Positions 26,394 to 34,986 of a stretch of DNA of 64,000 nucleotides are shown here, in pieces (the stretch's first letter is position 1; every line of letters begins with the position of its first letter). Origin of the DNA: Halobacillus salinus (GTDB lineage: Bacteria; Bacillota; Bacilli; Bacillales; Halobacillaceae); contig NZ_SRJC01000006.1 in assembly GCF_004684905.1 (NCBI RefSeq), positions 83,501 to 147,500 on the forward strand, written 5' to 3'. A model generated the notes under the pieces. The model was given only the letters and a program-made list of their open reading frames with translations, was not told the DNA's origin and searched no databases. A program made the position numbers and the translations under genes.

Positions 26394-26561
26394 ATGAATA
26401 CGTTACAAGAGCTAGAAAGAAAAACGGAGCAAATAAGAGAGAAGATGTATGAAGCCTATTATAACTCTTACGACTACTCGGAAATCGTGGAGATCTCACA
26501 GGAGCTGGATAATCTGTTGAACCAGTTAGATGAAATGAAGAATCGTAGGGATGAGTCGTAA
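26394..26561 (+). CDS. Spo0E-like aspartyl-phosphate phosphatase
   Basis: 55-residue protein with the Spo0E/YisI/YnzD pattern: an N-terminal helix (LQELERKTEQIREKMYEAYY) and the signature SQELDNLLNQL. Members remove phosphate from Spo0A-P and so delay sporulation, acting in the cytoplasm. ATG 26394 is 7 bases after AAGGAG; an adjacent in-frame ATG at 26391 is less well spaced. It is a single gene with a terminator downstream. Its presence supports a sporulating host. Confidence 0.8.
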   Translation: MNTLQELERKTEQIREKMYEAYYNSYDYSEIVEISQELDNLLNQLDEMKNRRDES

Positions 26562-26607
26562 TCAAAAAATCAGAGAAAATGATTACATAAGTAGTGAACA
26601 TCCAACT

Positions 26608-26652
26608 AAATAAGCTTCCTCTTCATTATTGTGAAGAGGAAGCTTATTTTTA
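26608..26652. terminator. Bidirectional terminator
   Basis: AATAAGCTTCCTCTTC pairs perfectly with GAAGAGGAAGCTTATT, followed by T residues on the plus strand. It sits between the convergent Spo0E-like and cadA genes. Confidence 0.88.
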
Positions 26653-29142
26653 TTGCTGTTTCATTAGTCGCATGCTATTTAAAATAACGACCAGCGCCGC
26701 TCCAGTATCACTGATTACAGCCATCCAAAGGGTAAGGAACCCTGGGAAAATGAGTAACAAAGCTGCCACTTTCGTAAGCAAAGAAAACCAAACGTTTTGT
26801 TTGATGATATTCAGTGCTTTACGACTTAGTCGGATCGTGTGAGGGAGTTTCTCTAAGTTATCGGCCATGAGCACGATATCCGCTGTCTCCATAGCCGTAT
26901 CCGTTCCAGCTCCCCCCATCGCAATGCCTAAATCAGCTGTTGCCAGTGCAGGAGCATCATTGATGCCGTCCCCGACCATCGCTACTTGTTTCCCTTCTCT
27001 CTGTAGGGTCTTCACTGCCTCCACTTTATCTTCAGGAAGCAACTCTGCAAAATAACGATCGACCCCTGCTTCAGCAGAAACCTTTTTTGCAGTCCCATCA
27101 TTATCTCCTGTCAGCATGACCATTTCTTTAAGTCCTACAGCTTTCAACGATTGAATCGATTGGACCGTAATGTCCCGTATCGTATCTGCTACAGAAAGGA
27201 GACCAAGCACTTCTTGTCGAGTACCAACAAGAATTAACGTGTGACCACTCTCTTGAAGGAGCTTGATGTCTTCTTGCCAATCATCCATTGCAACGTCCAT
27301 TTCATCAAACAGTTTAGGGTTTCCGGCGAAATACTGGATACCACTGATGGAAGCTGTTGCACCTTTACCAGGTAGAGCTGCAAAATCCTCTCCAGCTTGA
27401 GGTGCAATTTCACGCTCTTCTGCATAAGAGGTCACTGCCAGTGCAATAGGATGAGTCGAATGCTCTTCAATCGTACGAGCTATAGAAATCAGCTTACCTG
27501 CATCATATTGCTTCGCCTTCACTTGACTCACTCTCGGCTTTCCTTCCGTCAATGTCCCGGTCTTGTCAAAAGCAATAGCCTGAATGACGCCAGCTTTCTC
27601 TAAGAACGTTCCCCCTTTGATCAACACACCATGCTTCGCGGCATTACCAATTGCGGAAACAATAGCAACGGGAGTGGAAATCACCAGGGCACATGGACAT
27701 GCAACGACTAATAACGCGAGCCCCTTATACAGCCACTCGCCCCATGAACCAAAACCAACCAATGGAGGAGCAATCATAACAAGAAGGGCGAGGGAGAATA
27801 CGATCGGAGTATATACATTCGCAAACCGATCGACAAAAGCCTGTGTCGGTGCCTTCTTTTCTTGTGCCTCTTCTACAAGGTGGATAATCTTTGCAATGGT
27901 CGTATCCTTGACCACCTTCGTCACCTTCACTTCTAGAGAGCCACTTTCGTTCACTGTTCCAGCATATACGGAATCACCTGATTGTTTATCTACAGGTAAC
28001 GACTCCCCGGTAATAGGAGCCTGGTTCACACTAGACGTTCCGTTTACAACGTCGCCGTCTAACGGAATCTTCTCTCCTGGTTTGACGAGCATAATCTCGC
28101 CCACCGATACTTTTTCTACTACTTTTCGAACTTGCTGGCCATTCTCTATAAGCGTCGCTTCTTTAGGTGTTAAATTGATCAGACTGCGGATGGAATCCCG
28201 CGTCCGTTCAATCGAGCGATTCTGCAAACTATTACCTAGCGCAAACAGCCAGACGACCATTGCTCCTTCAAACCACTCCCCGATCAATGCCGCACCAATC
28301 GCAGCAGAAGCCATCAACACATTCATATCGAGCGACCGGCTTTTCACCGCGTAAAAAGCACTCCGGGCGGGCTTCCAACCTCCTACGATGATTGAGATTG
28401 CATAAAATGCAGTCACCACCGCTAATGGCAACGCGGTAAAGGACACTAAGAAACCTATAGCAAGCAGGACACCTGAAATCGTAGTTGCCGAGAAAACAAA
28501 GGGCCTGGTAGAAGGCTCTTGCATATTCTCCGTATTCTCAACAGATGCACCGAACCCCGCTCTTCCGACTTCTTTAATAATTTCTTTAGAGTCAGTCACA
28601 TGCTCCACTTGCATTTTACCAGTAGAGAAATTAACACGGACTTCCTTCACCTTCGGGTTCTTTCGGAGATGCTTTTCAATCGTTGAGGCACAAGAACCAC
28701 AATCCATTCCTTCTATACGGTACGTCTCATGGCCTTCCGGAGCCTGTAATGACTCCGCTTCGAAGCCTAGCTTCTTCACCTGACTCGGAACCTGATTGTG
28801 TGCTTCAGAACTGCCGGTCGACACAGTCATCTTCCCGGTTCCATAATGGACTTTCACGGATTCTATTCCTTCTGTCTTCAGCAATCCTTTCTCGATTGTT
28901 GCGGCACAAGAAGGACAATCCATACCATGAATCTTAAACTCGACTGTTTCCGCCCCGCTTTGTTTAACCGAAGATTCACAACAACTAGAGGAAGGCATTA
29001 CCGGTTCCTCCGTACTACAACAGGATTGATTATTGGTAGGTGAGGAATCCGTCGAGCAACAGGAAGAGCTCACCGTTTCAACTTTCTCCTCGCCTGCACA
29101 ACATGACGTCCCAGCCAAGTTCTGTTTATCTGCTTCTTTCAC
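26650..29142 (-). CDS. cadA: Cadmium/zinc-transporting P1B-type ATPase with Cys-pair-rich N-terminus
   Basis: 830-residue membrane pump that exports Cd2+, Zn2+ or Pb2+. Order of parts: an unusual N-terminal tail of about 60 residues with four CC pairs (14-15, 28-29, 41-42, 54-55), two HMA domains (GMDCPSCAATIEK and GMDCGSCASTIEK), membrane segments, TGE phosphatase motif (APITGESLPV), metal-site CPCALVISTP, phosphorylation site AFDKTGTLTEG, and MVGDGINDAPALATADLG. The CPC motif and context with CadC favour Cd/Zn rather than Cu. It is the second gene of a cadC-cadA operon with a gap of 13 bases; expression should be released by metal through CadC. Confidence 0.93.
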   Translation of the reverse strand: MKEADKQNLAGTSCCAGEEKVETVSSSCCSTDSSPTNNQSCCSTEEPVMPSSSCCESSVKQSGAETVEFKIHGMDCPSCAATIEKGLLKTEGIESVKVHYGTGKMTVSTGSSEAHNQVPSQVKKLGFEAESLQAPEGHETYRIEGMDCGSCASTIEKHLRKNPKVKEVRVNFSTGKMQVEHVTDSKEIIKEVGRAGFGASVENTENMQEPSTRPFVFSATTISGVLLAIGFLVSFTALPLAVVTAFYAISIIVGGWKPARSAFYAVKSRSLDMNVLMASAAIGAALIGEWFEGAMVVWLFALGNSLQNRSIERTRDSIRSLINLTPKEATLIENGQQVRKVVEKVSVGEIMLVKPGEKIPLDGDVVNGTSSVNQAPITGESLPVDKQSGDSVYAGTVNESGSLEVKVTKVVKDTTIAKIIHLVEEAQEKKAPTQAFVDRFANVYTPIVFSLALLVMIAPPLVGFGSWGEWLYKGLALLVVACPCALVISTPVAIVSAIGNAAKHGVLIKGGTFLEKAGVIQAIAFDKTGTLTEGKPRVSQVKAKQYDAGKLISIARTIEEHSTHPIALAVTSYAEEREIAPQAGEDFAALPGKGATASISGIQYFAGNPKLFDEMDVAMDDWQEDIKLLQESGHTLILVGTRQEVLGLLSVADTIRDITVQSIQSLKAVGLKEMVMLTGDNDGTAKKVSAEAGVDRYFAELLPEDKVEAVKTLQREGKQVAMVGDGINDAPALATADLGIAMGGAGTDTAMETADIVLMADNLEKLPHTIRLSRKALNIIKQNVWFSLLTKVAALLLIFPGFLTLWMAVISDTGAALVVILNSMRLMKQQ

Positions 29143-29155
29143 GGTACTCCCTCCT

Positions 29156-29530
29156 TCACTGACTCTTTTGTGTATGAAGGAGAGCCGTCGAGATCAGTTG
29201 ATGGACATAATCATCTGCTAATGAATAAAAGACCAGCTTCCCTTCTTTACGATACTTCGCCAATTTCATATTCCTCAACAACCTTAAATGGTGGGACGCC
29301 GTAGCCGTCGTCGATCCGATAATGTTCGCCACGTCACACACACAAAGCTCAACCTCCAGCGTAAGTGCATACGCAATTTTCATTCTCGTGGCATCCGAGA
29401 GCGCTTTGAACACAAGCTCCACGCCTTCTACTCTATCTATCTGAGGTTGCACCCGCTCGACCAGTTCCTCATCGTAACAAAACGTATCGCATGTATCTTT
29501 TACAACCTTCTTCTCTAATTCTTTCGGCAT
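29156..29530 (-). CDS. cadC: CadC-type ArsR-family metal-sensing repressor
   Basis: 124 residues, winged helix. The metal site is the CadC four-Cys set: Cys14 and Cys18 in DTCDTFCYD and Cys63 and Cys65 in ELCVCDVA. The recognition helix is in TATASHHLRLLRNM. It represses its own operon and cadA until Cd, Pb or Zn binds. Two palindromic operators lie upstream. Start ATG 29530 follows GAGGTGC. Confidence 0.93.
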   Translation of the reverse strand: MPKELEKKVVKDTCDTFCYDEELVERVQPQIDRVEGVELVFKALSDATRMKIAYALTLEVELCVCDVANIIGSTTATASHHLRLLRNMKLAKYRKEGKLVFYSLADDYVHQLISTALLHTQKSQ

Positions 29531-29541
29531 ATCCGCACCTC

Positions 29542-29561
29542 ATTCAAATAATCATTTGAAT
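29542..29561. promoter_or_regulatory. CadC operator, promoter-proximal copy
   Basis: ATTCAAATAATCATTTGAAT is a near-perfect palindrome matching the known CadC/SmtB-family box (TCAAATA-N-TATTTGA type). It lies 12 bases before the cadC start. Confidence 0.8.
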
Positions 29562-29600
29562 ATAGTGTATGACGCTGCACCAAAAAGGTCAACGGTTTTC

Positions 29601-29620
29601 ATTCAAATAATTGTTTGAAT
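29601..29620. promoter_or_regulatory. CadC operator, upstream copy
   Basis: ATTCAAATAATTGTTTGAAT is a second palindrome 59 bases from the first (about 5.6 helical turns), so two CadC dimers could bind and the DNA between them could bend. The cadC promoter lies between or over the two. Confidence 0.75.
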
Positions 29621-29628
29621 GAGATAAT

Positions 29629-29676
29629 AAGCATAAGAAAAGAGGCAATTCTCAAATTGCCTCTTTTCTTATGCTT
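29629..29676 (-). terminator. Terminator of the HAD hydrolase gene
   Basis: AAGCATAAGAAAAGAGGCAA pairs perfectly with its complement over about 22 bp, loop CTCA. It lies just beyond the stop of the minus-strand gene at 29688 and shields the cad promoter. Confidence 0.8.
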
Positions 29677-29687
29677 ATTTAATTAGT

Positions 29688-30398
29688 TCAAAAGCGAGAC
29701 AAGATCCGCTTCAATACATTAATCGGACTCGACTCATCATCTATAATATAATCCGGCTGATGTTCCTCGTCTGAAGATATAGTATGGTTTCTCCTATTCA
29801 CCCATACAGCGTTCCAGCCTGCCTTCTTCGCGCCTACCACATCATTTTCGTACGAGTCTCCGATGTAATAGGTGTGCTCCGGATCGATTCCCATCTTGTC
29901 CTCTACTATCCGAAATAGTTCCGTACTCGGCTTAGCAATCCCCATTTTTCCAGAGATGAACATATGATTTTCGTCCACCCAGTCTCTCATTTGCAATTGC
30001 TTAATTTTATTCGCCTGGTGCTCCCCAGGTCCATTCGTGATGATTCCAATCTGCAAACCTTGAGCTTTTGCCTCGTTAAGCAGTTCTTCCATCTCAGGAT
30101 CCAACTCGATCTCCTTTTGATGCTTGGCATATAACGCTTGGAATTGTGCCGCTTCCTCCCGAGAAATCTCAACATCAAAGCCAGCGAAGGCTTTGCTGAT
30201 TCGGTAAATATGCATGTCGTGTTTATCCATTTTGCCTTCGCTGACTAAATCGAAAACCTCTTCGCTGTATACCCTGCTTTTTACAAACAATTCATCGACT
30301 GGTATGTCCAGATGACCAAAGAGTTCTTGGTATGCTTTTTGGAAAGGGGTCAACTGATTATAAAGTGTATCGTCTACATCTAATATGATGTGGGTCAT
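29688..30398 (-). CDS. HAD-family hydrolase (pyrimidine 5'-nucleotidase-like)
   Basis: 236 residues with the four HAD motifs: IILDVDDTLYN (nucleophile Asp and acid Asp), IGIITNGPG, the Lys in GIAKPSTELF, and YYIGDSYENDVVGAKKAGW. The helical cap lies between motifs 1 and 2. The pattern is like YjjG/YfnB-type nucleotidases, which dephosphorylate pyrimidine nucleotides, but other phosphoesters are possible. Single gene with its own terminator; AGGAGGG lies before the ATG. Confidence 0.8.
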   Translation of the reverse strand: MTHIILDVDDTLYNQLTPFQKAYQELFGHLDIPVDELFVKSRVYSEEVFDLVSEGKMDKHDMHIYRISKAFAGFDVEISREEAAQFQALYAKHQKEIELDPEMEELLNEAKAQGLQIGIITNGPGEHQANKIKQLQMRDWVDENHMFISGKMGIAKPSTELFRIVEDKMGIDPEHTYYIGDSYENDVVGAKKAGWNAVWVNRRNHTISSDEEHQPDYIIDDESSPINVLKRILSRF

Positions 30399-30485
30399 GG
30401 TTTCCCTCCTAGTTCGCTAAAAATATCTATAAATCTATAATTGCTTTTTACTTCATTCTAATAAATTGTAGCTTACATTCCATCC

Positions 30486-30535
30486 ATAATAAAAGCCCTA
30501 CTCCATCCAACCGGACGAGCAGAGCTTTTATTTTA
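30486..30535 (-). terminator. Terminator of the Bcr/CflA gene
   Basis: AATAAAAGC pairs with GCTTTTATT outside an inner CT-CTC/GAG-AG stem. It lies at the stop of the minus-strand gene, with A and T tracts on both sides. Confidence 0.7.
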
Positions 30536-31747
30536 TGAGGCATACGCTTTTCCTGCATCTTTCTTCGTCAACGTGAAGAATAACGTAGCACCAATCGACG
30601 CCGTCGTAAACAGAATGGTTCCCATTGGGACAGCTGTCGTCTCATCAAGCCCGACCAGTGGCGAGACAATCGCTCCGAACAATAGAGGCAGCATGCCAAG
30701 CACGGCGCTGGCACTTCCTGCTCTGTGACCTTGATGTTCCATCGCCAAGGTGAACGTACTCGTAAGCACCATCCCCATCGCTGTCATGTAGATGAAGATC
30801 GGAACAACAATCGAGTACAGTGGTCCTTCGACAATGGTCATCACGAGTAGAAAACCGGTCGCACTAACCGCAATCACTACAGCGGCCCGGAGCAAGCTTC
30901 GTTCGTGAAAAATACCTCCAAGGCGACCTACTAGGAAACTCCCCGTAATAATCGCGAGACCGTTAACCCCGAACAAGAAACTGAATGCCTGAGGGGATAC
31001 ACCGTAAATCCCCTGATAAACGAACGGCGTACCGGATACATAAGCGAAACTACCGCCGTGGACAAACCCGATCGTTAAGGCATAGCCGATGAACGACCTG
31101 TCTTTTACCAGACGACCAATCGTCAGGACCGATTCCTTCACGGAGCTTGGAATCCTGTTTTCTACCGGGAGTGTCTCTGGTAATTTTCCTGCCACGGTTA
31201 ACACGATGGCTACCCCTACGATACTTAAGAAGAGGAAGATCGTCTCCCATGTGGCGAACGGTAATAGCAAAATCGCTCCACCTGTAATTGGCGCAATCAT
31301 CGGGGCCGTCGCATTGATGACCATGAGTAAGGCGAAGAACTTCGTCAATGATCTTCCCGTAAATACGTCTCGTACGACCGCCTTGGAGAGGACAACACCG
31401 GCAGAAGCCGTGAATCCTTGGATAAAACGTGCGATGACGAGCACATAAATATTCGGCGCCAGTGCACAAATAAAGGACGCCACCGCGAAGAGGGCCAGGA
31501 AGATAATTAATGGCTTCTTCCTCCCTTGCGAATCACTGATCGGCCCGACGACCATTTGACCGACGGCAAGTCCGATCAGACAGGTGGTCAAACTAAGTTG
31601 TACTAGCGACGCATTCGTATTTAAATCGGCTGCGATTCCAGGGAAGCTGGGGAGATACATATCGATGTTGAGTGGCCCTAGAATCCCAAGCATCCCCAGT
31701 AGAAACGCAAGACCTATTCTCTCTTTCCCTTTTGGATTATGTAAAAT
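30533..31747 (-). CDS. Bcr/CflA-family MFS drug exporter, start codon unclear
   Basis: Proton-driven multidrug exporter of the DHA1 Bcr/CflA group with 12 expected segments. Marks are GPLNIDMYLPSFPGIAADL, GQMVVGPISDSQGRKKPL (motif A) and RFIQGFTASAGVVLSKAVVRD. The first ATG in frame (31693) would cut away half of the first membrane helix. The frame continues upstream without a stop (HNPKGKERIGLAFLLG), which is exactly what the family has there, but it contains no ATG, GTG or TTG. An ATT at 31745-31747 has AGAAGGTG about 7 bases before it, so I place the start there as a rare AUU start. A lost normal start codon is the alternative. No partner gene. Confidence 0.8.
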   Translation of the reverse strand: MLHNPKGKERIGLAFLLGMLGILGPLNIDMYLPSFPGIAADLNTNASLVQLSLTTCLIGLAVGQMVVGPISDSQGRKKPLIIFLALFAVASFICALAPNIYVLVIARFIQGFTASAGVVLSKAVVRDVFTGRSLTKFFALLMVINATAPMIAPITGGAILLLPFATWETIFLFLSIVGVAIVLTVAGKLPETLPVENRIPSSVKESVLTIGRLVKDRSFIGYALTIGFVHGGSFAYVSGTPFVYQGIYGVSPQAFSFLFGVNGLAIITGSFLVGRLGGIFHERSLLRAAVVIAVSATGFLLVMTIVEGPLYSIVVPIFIYMTAMGMVLTSTFTLAMEHQGHRAGSASAVLGMLPLLFGAIVSPLVGLDETTAVPMGTILFTTASIGATLFFTLTKKDAGKAYAS

Positions 31748-31892
31748 GATGAAACACCTTCTTCTTTTTCGACTATTAAACTAAGATTTTAACCTCATTC
31801 ATTATGGAAGTCTATTCATAAGCACATTTATGCAGGCGATTCTCATTCTACTTAATATCTGCAAAAGTTGCCACAGGAAATGATAAGAAAAT

Positions 31893-31922
31893 GCCTGTCC
31901 CTAAAAATTAGAGACAGGCGAT
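31893..31922 (-). terminator. Terminator of the YbfB-like carrier gene
   Basis: ATGCCTGTCCC pairs with GAGACAGGCGAT with small mismatches. On the minus strand it is followed by TTTTCTTAT. It lies just beyond the stop of the gene at 31946. Confidence 0.65.
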
Positions 31923-31945
31923 ATTCAACCTTTTCACATGGCTTC

Positions 31946-33094
31946 CTAAAACTCTTCCTGGACGACAGGCAACATAAATACTTTCAACAAGCCGACAATC
32001 CCTAACAATAAGAAGATCAAACTATAAGCGGAATACGCAAGAATCCACCCAAACACCGCCGGTCCGAGAATCGCGCCGATATTCAACACGATGATACAGA
32101 TGCCGAACCCTTGAGCGGGGAATTTGGGAAAGACTTTCGAACTCCAGATCGGCAAATAAGCGGCGTACAGCATGAAGGAGATACCAAACGTTAGTCCTGA
32201 GAAACAGACAAGTAACCACCCTTGAGACAAGAACAAGACAGACATGCTTAAAGAATAAAGAATAATTGTGAGAGAAAACGTGAACCTCATCCCCCATTTA
32301 CTGATCAACTCTCCTCCGAGCAATCCAGCAAGACCTCCTATCCCTGTAATCAGGAAGAAGATTGCATTCGAATTGGCCATTGAAAAATTCCCCTGCACAA
32401 AGTCTGCCGAATAGGTCCAGTACGTCGATTCGGTGAACCCGAATAAAAAGGCCGAAGCATAGAATGGCTTTTTATCACTTGTCAGTAAAGGCTTCAAGTC
32501 AGCAAACCTGATTCTCTTGGCACTTGGTGTCTCGCTTTTATAAGGAATCGTCTTATACGCCCACCAATAAATGAGGTATCCGGCAACCGCTCCACCGCCC
32601 CAAATCAATCGCCAATTCCCGTCCAGGAATAAGTAGATAAGGGAAATAACAATCAATCCTACCGTAGATCCAGTACTGATAACAGCAAGCGACCTCTTCT
32701 GAATATTGATAGAGCAGTGCTCGTTCACACATTGGGAGAAAGAGGACCATGTCAAACCAGGGCTGAACCCAGCCAGTAAACAAGCGGCAGCGAAGATCAT
32801 CCAGTTATCCGTAAGAGAGGCGATCAACAATCCCGTCGAAGCAGTCATAATCCCAGCCAAAATCACATGCCGTGCCCCGAACTTCACTACGAAAAGCACC
32901 ACAATCAACGCCCCGGCCAAGAAGGTCACGAATGTAAGACTGGAGATCACCCCTAACAAAGAGGTGGAAAGACCAAACGCATTCTTGAATTCACTGAACA
33001 GTAAACCATAGCCATATCGAAACCACCCGAAGATTATCGTCAACGCTAGCAAACCCACGATGGATACTGTTGGTATTTGAGCTTTTTGTGTCAT
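31946..33094 (-). CDS. MFS transporter, YbfB-like
   Basis: 382 residues, about 12 hydrophobic segments. GWFRYGYGLLFSEFKNAFGLS and GFSPGLTWSSFSQCVN resemble the YbfB-type group of MFS carriers, thought to move organic acids or unknown metabolites. The usual MFS loop is weak (VVKFGARHVIL). Substrate unknown. It is a single gene, followed by a terminator and convergent with nothing; the 239-base gap upstream holds the divergent promoters of this gene and cotA. Confidence 0.75.
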   Translation of the reverse strand: MTQKAQIPTVSIVGLLALTIIFGWFRYGYGLLFSEFKNAFGLSTSLLGVISSLTFVTFLAGALIVVLFVVKFGARHVILAGIMTASTGLLIASLTDNWMIFAAACLLAGFSPGLTWSSFSQCVNEHCSINIQKRSLAVISTGSTVGLIVISLIYLFLDGNWRLIWGGGAVAGYLIYWWAYKTIPYKSETPSAKRIRFADLKPLLTSDKKPFYASAFLFGFTESTYWTYSADFVQGNFSMANSNAIFFLITGIGGLAGLLGGELISKWGMRFTFSLTIILYSLSMSVLFLSQGWLLVCFSGLTFGISFMLYAAYLPIWSSKVFPKFPAQGFGICIIVLNIGAILGPAVFGWILAYSAYSLIFLLLGIVGLLKVFMLPVVQEEF

Positions 33095-33333
33095 GAAATC
33101 ATCCCACCCATCTAAGTTGTTATTGTGGAAAAATTTTACCTTTTTTCTTTGTGAGCTAAACCTGAAAAAGTATGTATAACCCTTATTCCTTCTAAGGTCT
33201 CAGACTTACCTCTCGTTGTTTCGCTTTACATGGTTAAAGGAAGGTAAAAAGTCTTAGGTCGTTCAAAAGAGGGCTAATACTACTTCGCTTTCAATAAGCT
33301 AAATTAAGACCACCCATATAAGGAGCGATCGAT

Positions 33334-34851
33334 ATGCTGAAGAAGTTCGTAGACCCGCTTCCGTTCATGGAAACCATCCACCCGACGTGTCTCATGCAGA
33401 ATACGCCATTCTACGAAGTGACGATGCAGGAAACCTTTCAGAAGCTGCATCGAGACCTCCCACAGACGAAGATCTGGGGCTATAACGGAAACTATCCTGG
33501 CCCGACGTTTCACGTGCAACGCCATCAGCCCGTCCACGTACTATGGAAAAACGAGCTACCTGAGCATCATTTTCTCCCGATCGATACAACGGTTCATGGC
33601 GCTGAAAAAAGCAATCCGGAAGTGCGGACCGTCGTGCACCTCCACGGAGGGGTGACGCCAGATACGAGTGACGGCTATCCAGAAGCCTGGTTCACCCGCG
33701 ACTTTCAACAAGTCGGCCCCCACTTTACCAATAAGCTGTACACGTACCCGAATCACCAGCCAGCGACCAACTTGTGGTACCACGACCATGCGATGGGCAT
33801 CACCCGACTCAACATTTACGCCGGGCTTGCCGGCATGTACGTCATCCATGACAAAGAAGAAGCACACTTGAACTTGCCAAGCGAGCCATATGACATCCCG
33901 TTGATTATTCAGGATCGTTCCTTTCGTGAAGACGGCAGCCTTTTCTATCCGTCAGAACCAGACCAACCAGCAACCGCTCCCCACCCCTCCGTCGTACCAG
34001 AGTTCTTCGGAGACACCATTCTCGTCAATGGAAAAGTGTGGCCCTATTTCAACGTAGAACCGAGACGATACCGCTTCCGCATCCTGAACGGTTCCAACAG
34101 CCGCTTCTACCAATTCTCGCTGTCCAATAGCACACCTTTCATCCAAATCGGCACTGACCAAGGATTACTCGAAATGCCTATCCGCGTTCCTTCCCTAGTC
34201 CTTGCACCGGCAGAACGGGCGGATGTGATCATCGACTTTTCCAACTGTTACGGACAATCGATCGTAATGCAAAACGAGTTCGTAACGCAAGGCGAAAAAC
34301 CGGATCCTGAAACGACGGGGAGCGTCATGCAATTCCGTGTATCGAAACCACTCAGCTGCCCAGACTTGAGTTCCATACCAACTCATCTGTCCGTTATCCC
34401 GAAACTGTCAAACTATCAGCGAACCCGAACATTACGACTCAACATGCGAGAAGATTCCTACGGCCGCAACATCCACTTGTTAGATGACCGCCTGTGGTCA
34501 GATCCCGTTACGGAGGCACCAAAGCTCGGGCAAACGGAGATTTGGAACATCGTCAATGTCACGGAAGCAACACATCCGATCCACCTGCATCTGGTCCGCT
34601 TCCAAATTCTCGACCGTCAGCCATTCGACCGGGATATTTTTGACAAGGAAGGTAGATTGGTTGCCACGGGGGATCGGGTACTTCCGGAGTTGAATGAAAG
34701 AGGATGGAAGGATACGGTGCGTGCAAGGTCTGGTGAGGTGACGCGGATTATTGTTCCGTTTGGTCCTTATCCGGGGTTGTTTGTGTGGCATTGTCATATT
34801 TTAGAACATGAGGATTATGAGATGATGAGGCCTTATGTGGTGATTCAATAA
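33334..34851 (+). CDS. cotA: CotA-type multicopper oxidase (spore coat laccase)
   Basis: 505 residues. All four copper motifs are seen: VVHLHGG, NLWYHDHAM, THPIHLHLVRF and the C-terminal FVWHCHILEHEDYEMM. The wording VTPDTSDGYPEAWF and the length match B. subtilis CotA (513), a bilirubin-oxidising laccase of the outer spore coat that makes brown pigment. No signal peptide is present, as expected for a coat protein made in the mother cell. A TAAGGAG site precedes ATG 33334. A sigma-K promoter would be expected in the 239-base gap; I could not point to a convincing one. Confidence 0.92.
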   Translation: MLKKFVDPLPFMETIHPTCLMQNTPFYEVTMQETFQKLHRDLPQTKIWGYNGNYPGPTFHVQRHQPVHVLWKNELPEHHFLPIDTTVHGAEKSNPEVRTVVHLHGGVTPDTSDGYPEAWFTRDFQQVGPHFTNKLYTYPNHQPATNLWYHDHAMGITRLNIYAGLAGMYVIHDKEEAHLNLPSEPYDIPLIIQDRSFREDGSLFYPSEPDQPATAPHPSVVPEFFGDTILVNGKVWPYFNVEPRRYRFRILNGSNSRFYQFSLSNSTPFIQIGTDQGLLEMPIRVPSLVLAPAERADVIIDFSNCYGQSIVMQNEFVTQGEKPDPETTGSVMQFRVSKPLSCPDLSSIPTHLSVIPKLSNYQRTRTLRLNMREDSYGRNIHLLDDRLWSDPVTEAPKLGQTEIWNIVNVTEATHPIHLHLVRFQILDRQPFDRDIFDKEGRLVATGDRVLPELNERGWKDTVRARSGEVTRIIVPFGPYPGLFVWHCHILEHEDYEMMRPYVVIQ

Positions 34852-34858
34852 ATAGAGT

Positions 34859-34890
34859 AAATACCTGCCACAGCGTTGCAGGTATTTATA
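34859..34890 (+). terminator. Terminator after cotA
   Basis: AAATACCTGC pairs perfectly with GCAGGTATTT across 9 bases. The following T run is short. Confidence 0.7.
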
Positions 34891-34986
34891 CATAGATGCA
34901 TCCCTCTCTATATATAGGAGTTTTTTCTCACCAGAGGGAATAGTGACAAATCAATTCATGGTATATTAAAGAGGAATGGAGTTGAA

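Noticed and set aside
33095..33333. Sigma-K promoter for cotA
   Set aside because: A CATATAA element at 33314 overlaps the ribosome site and cannot be a -10 box; no other convincing match was found.
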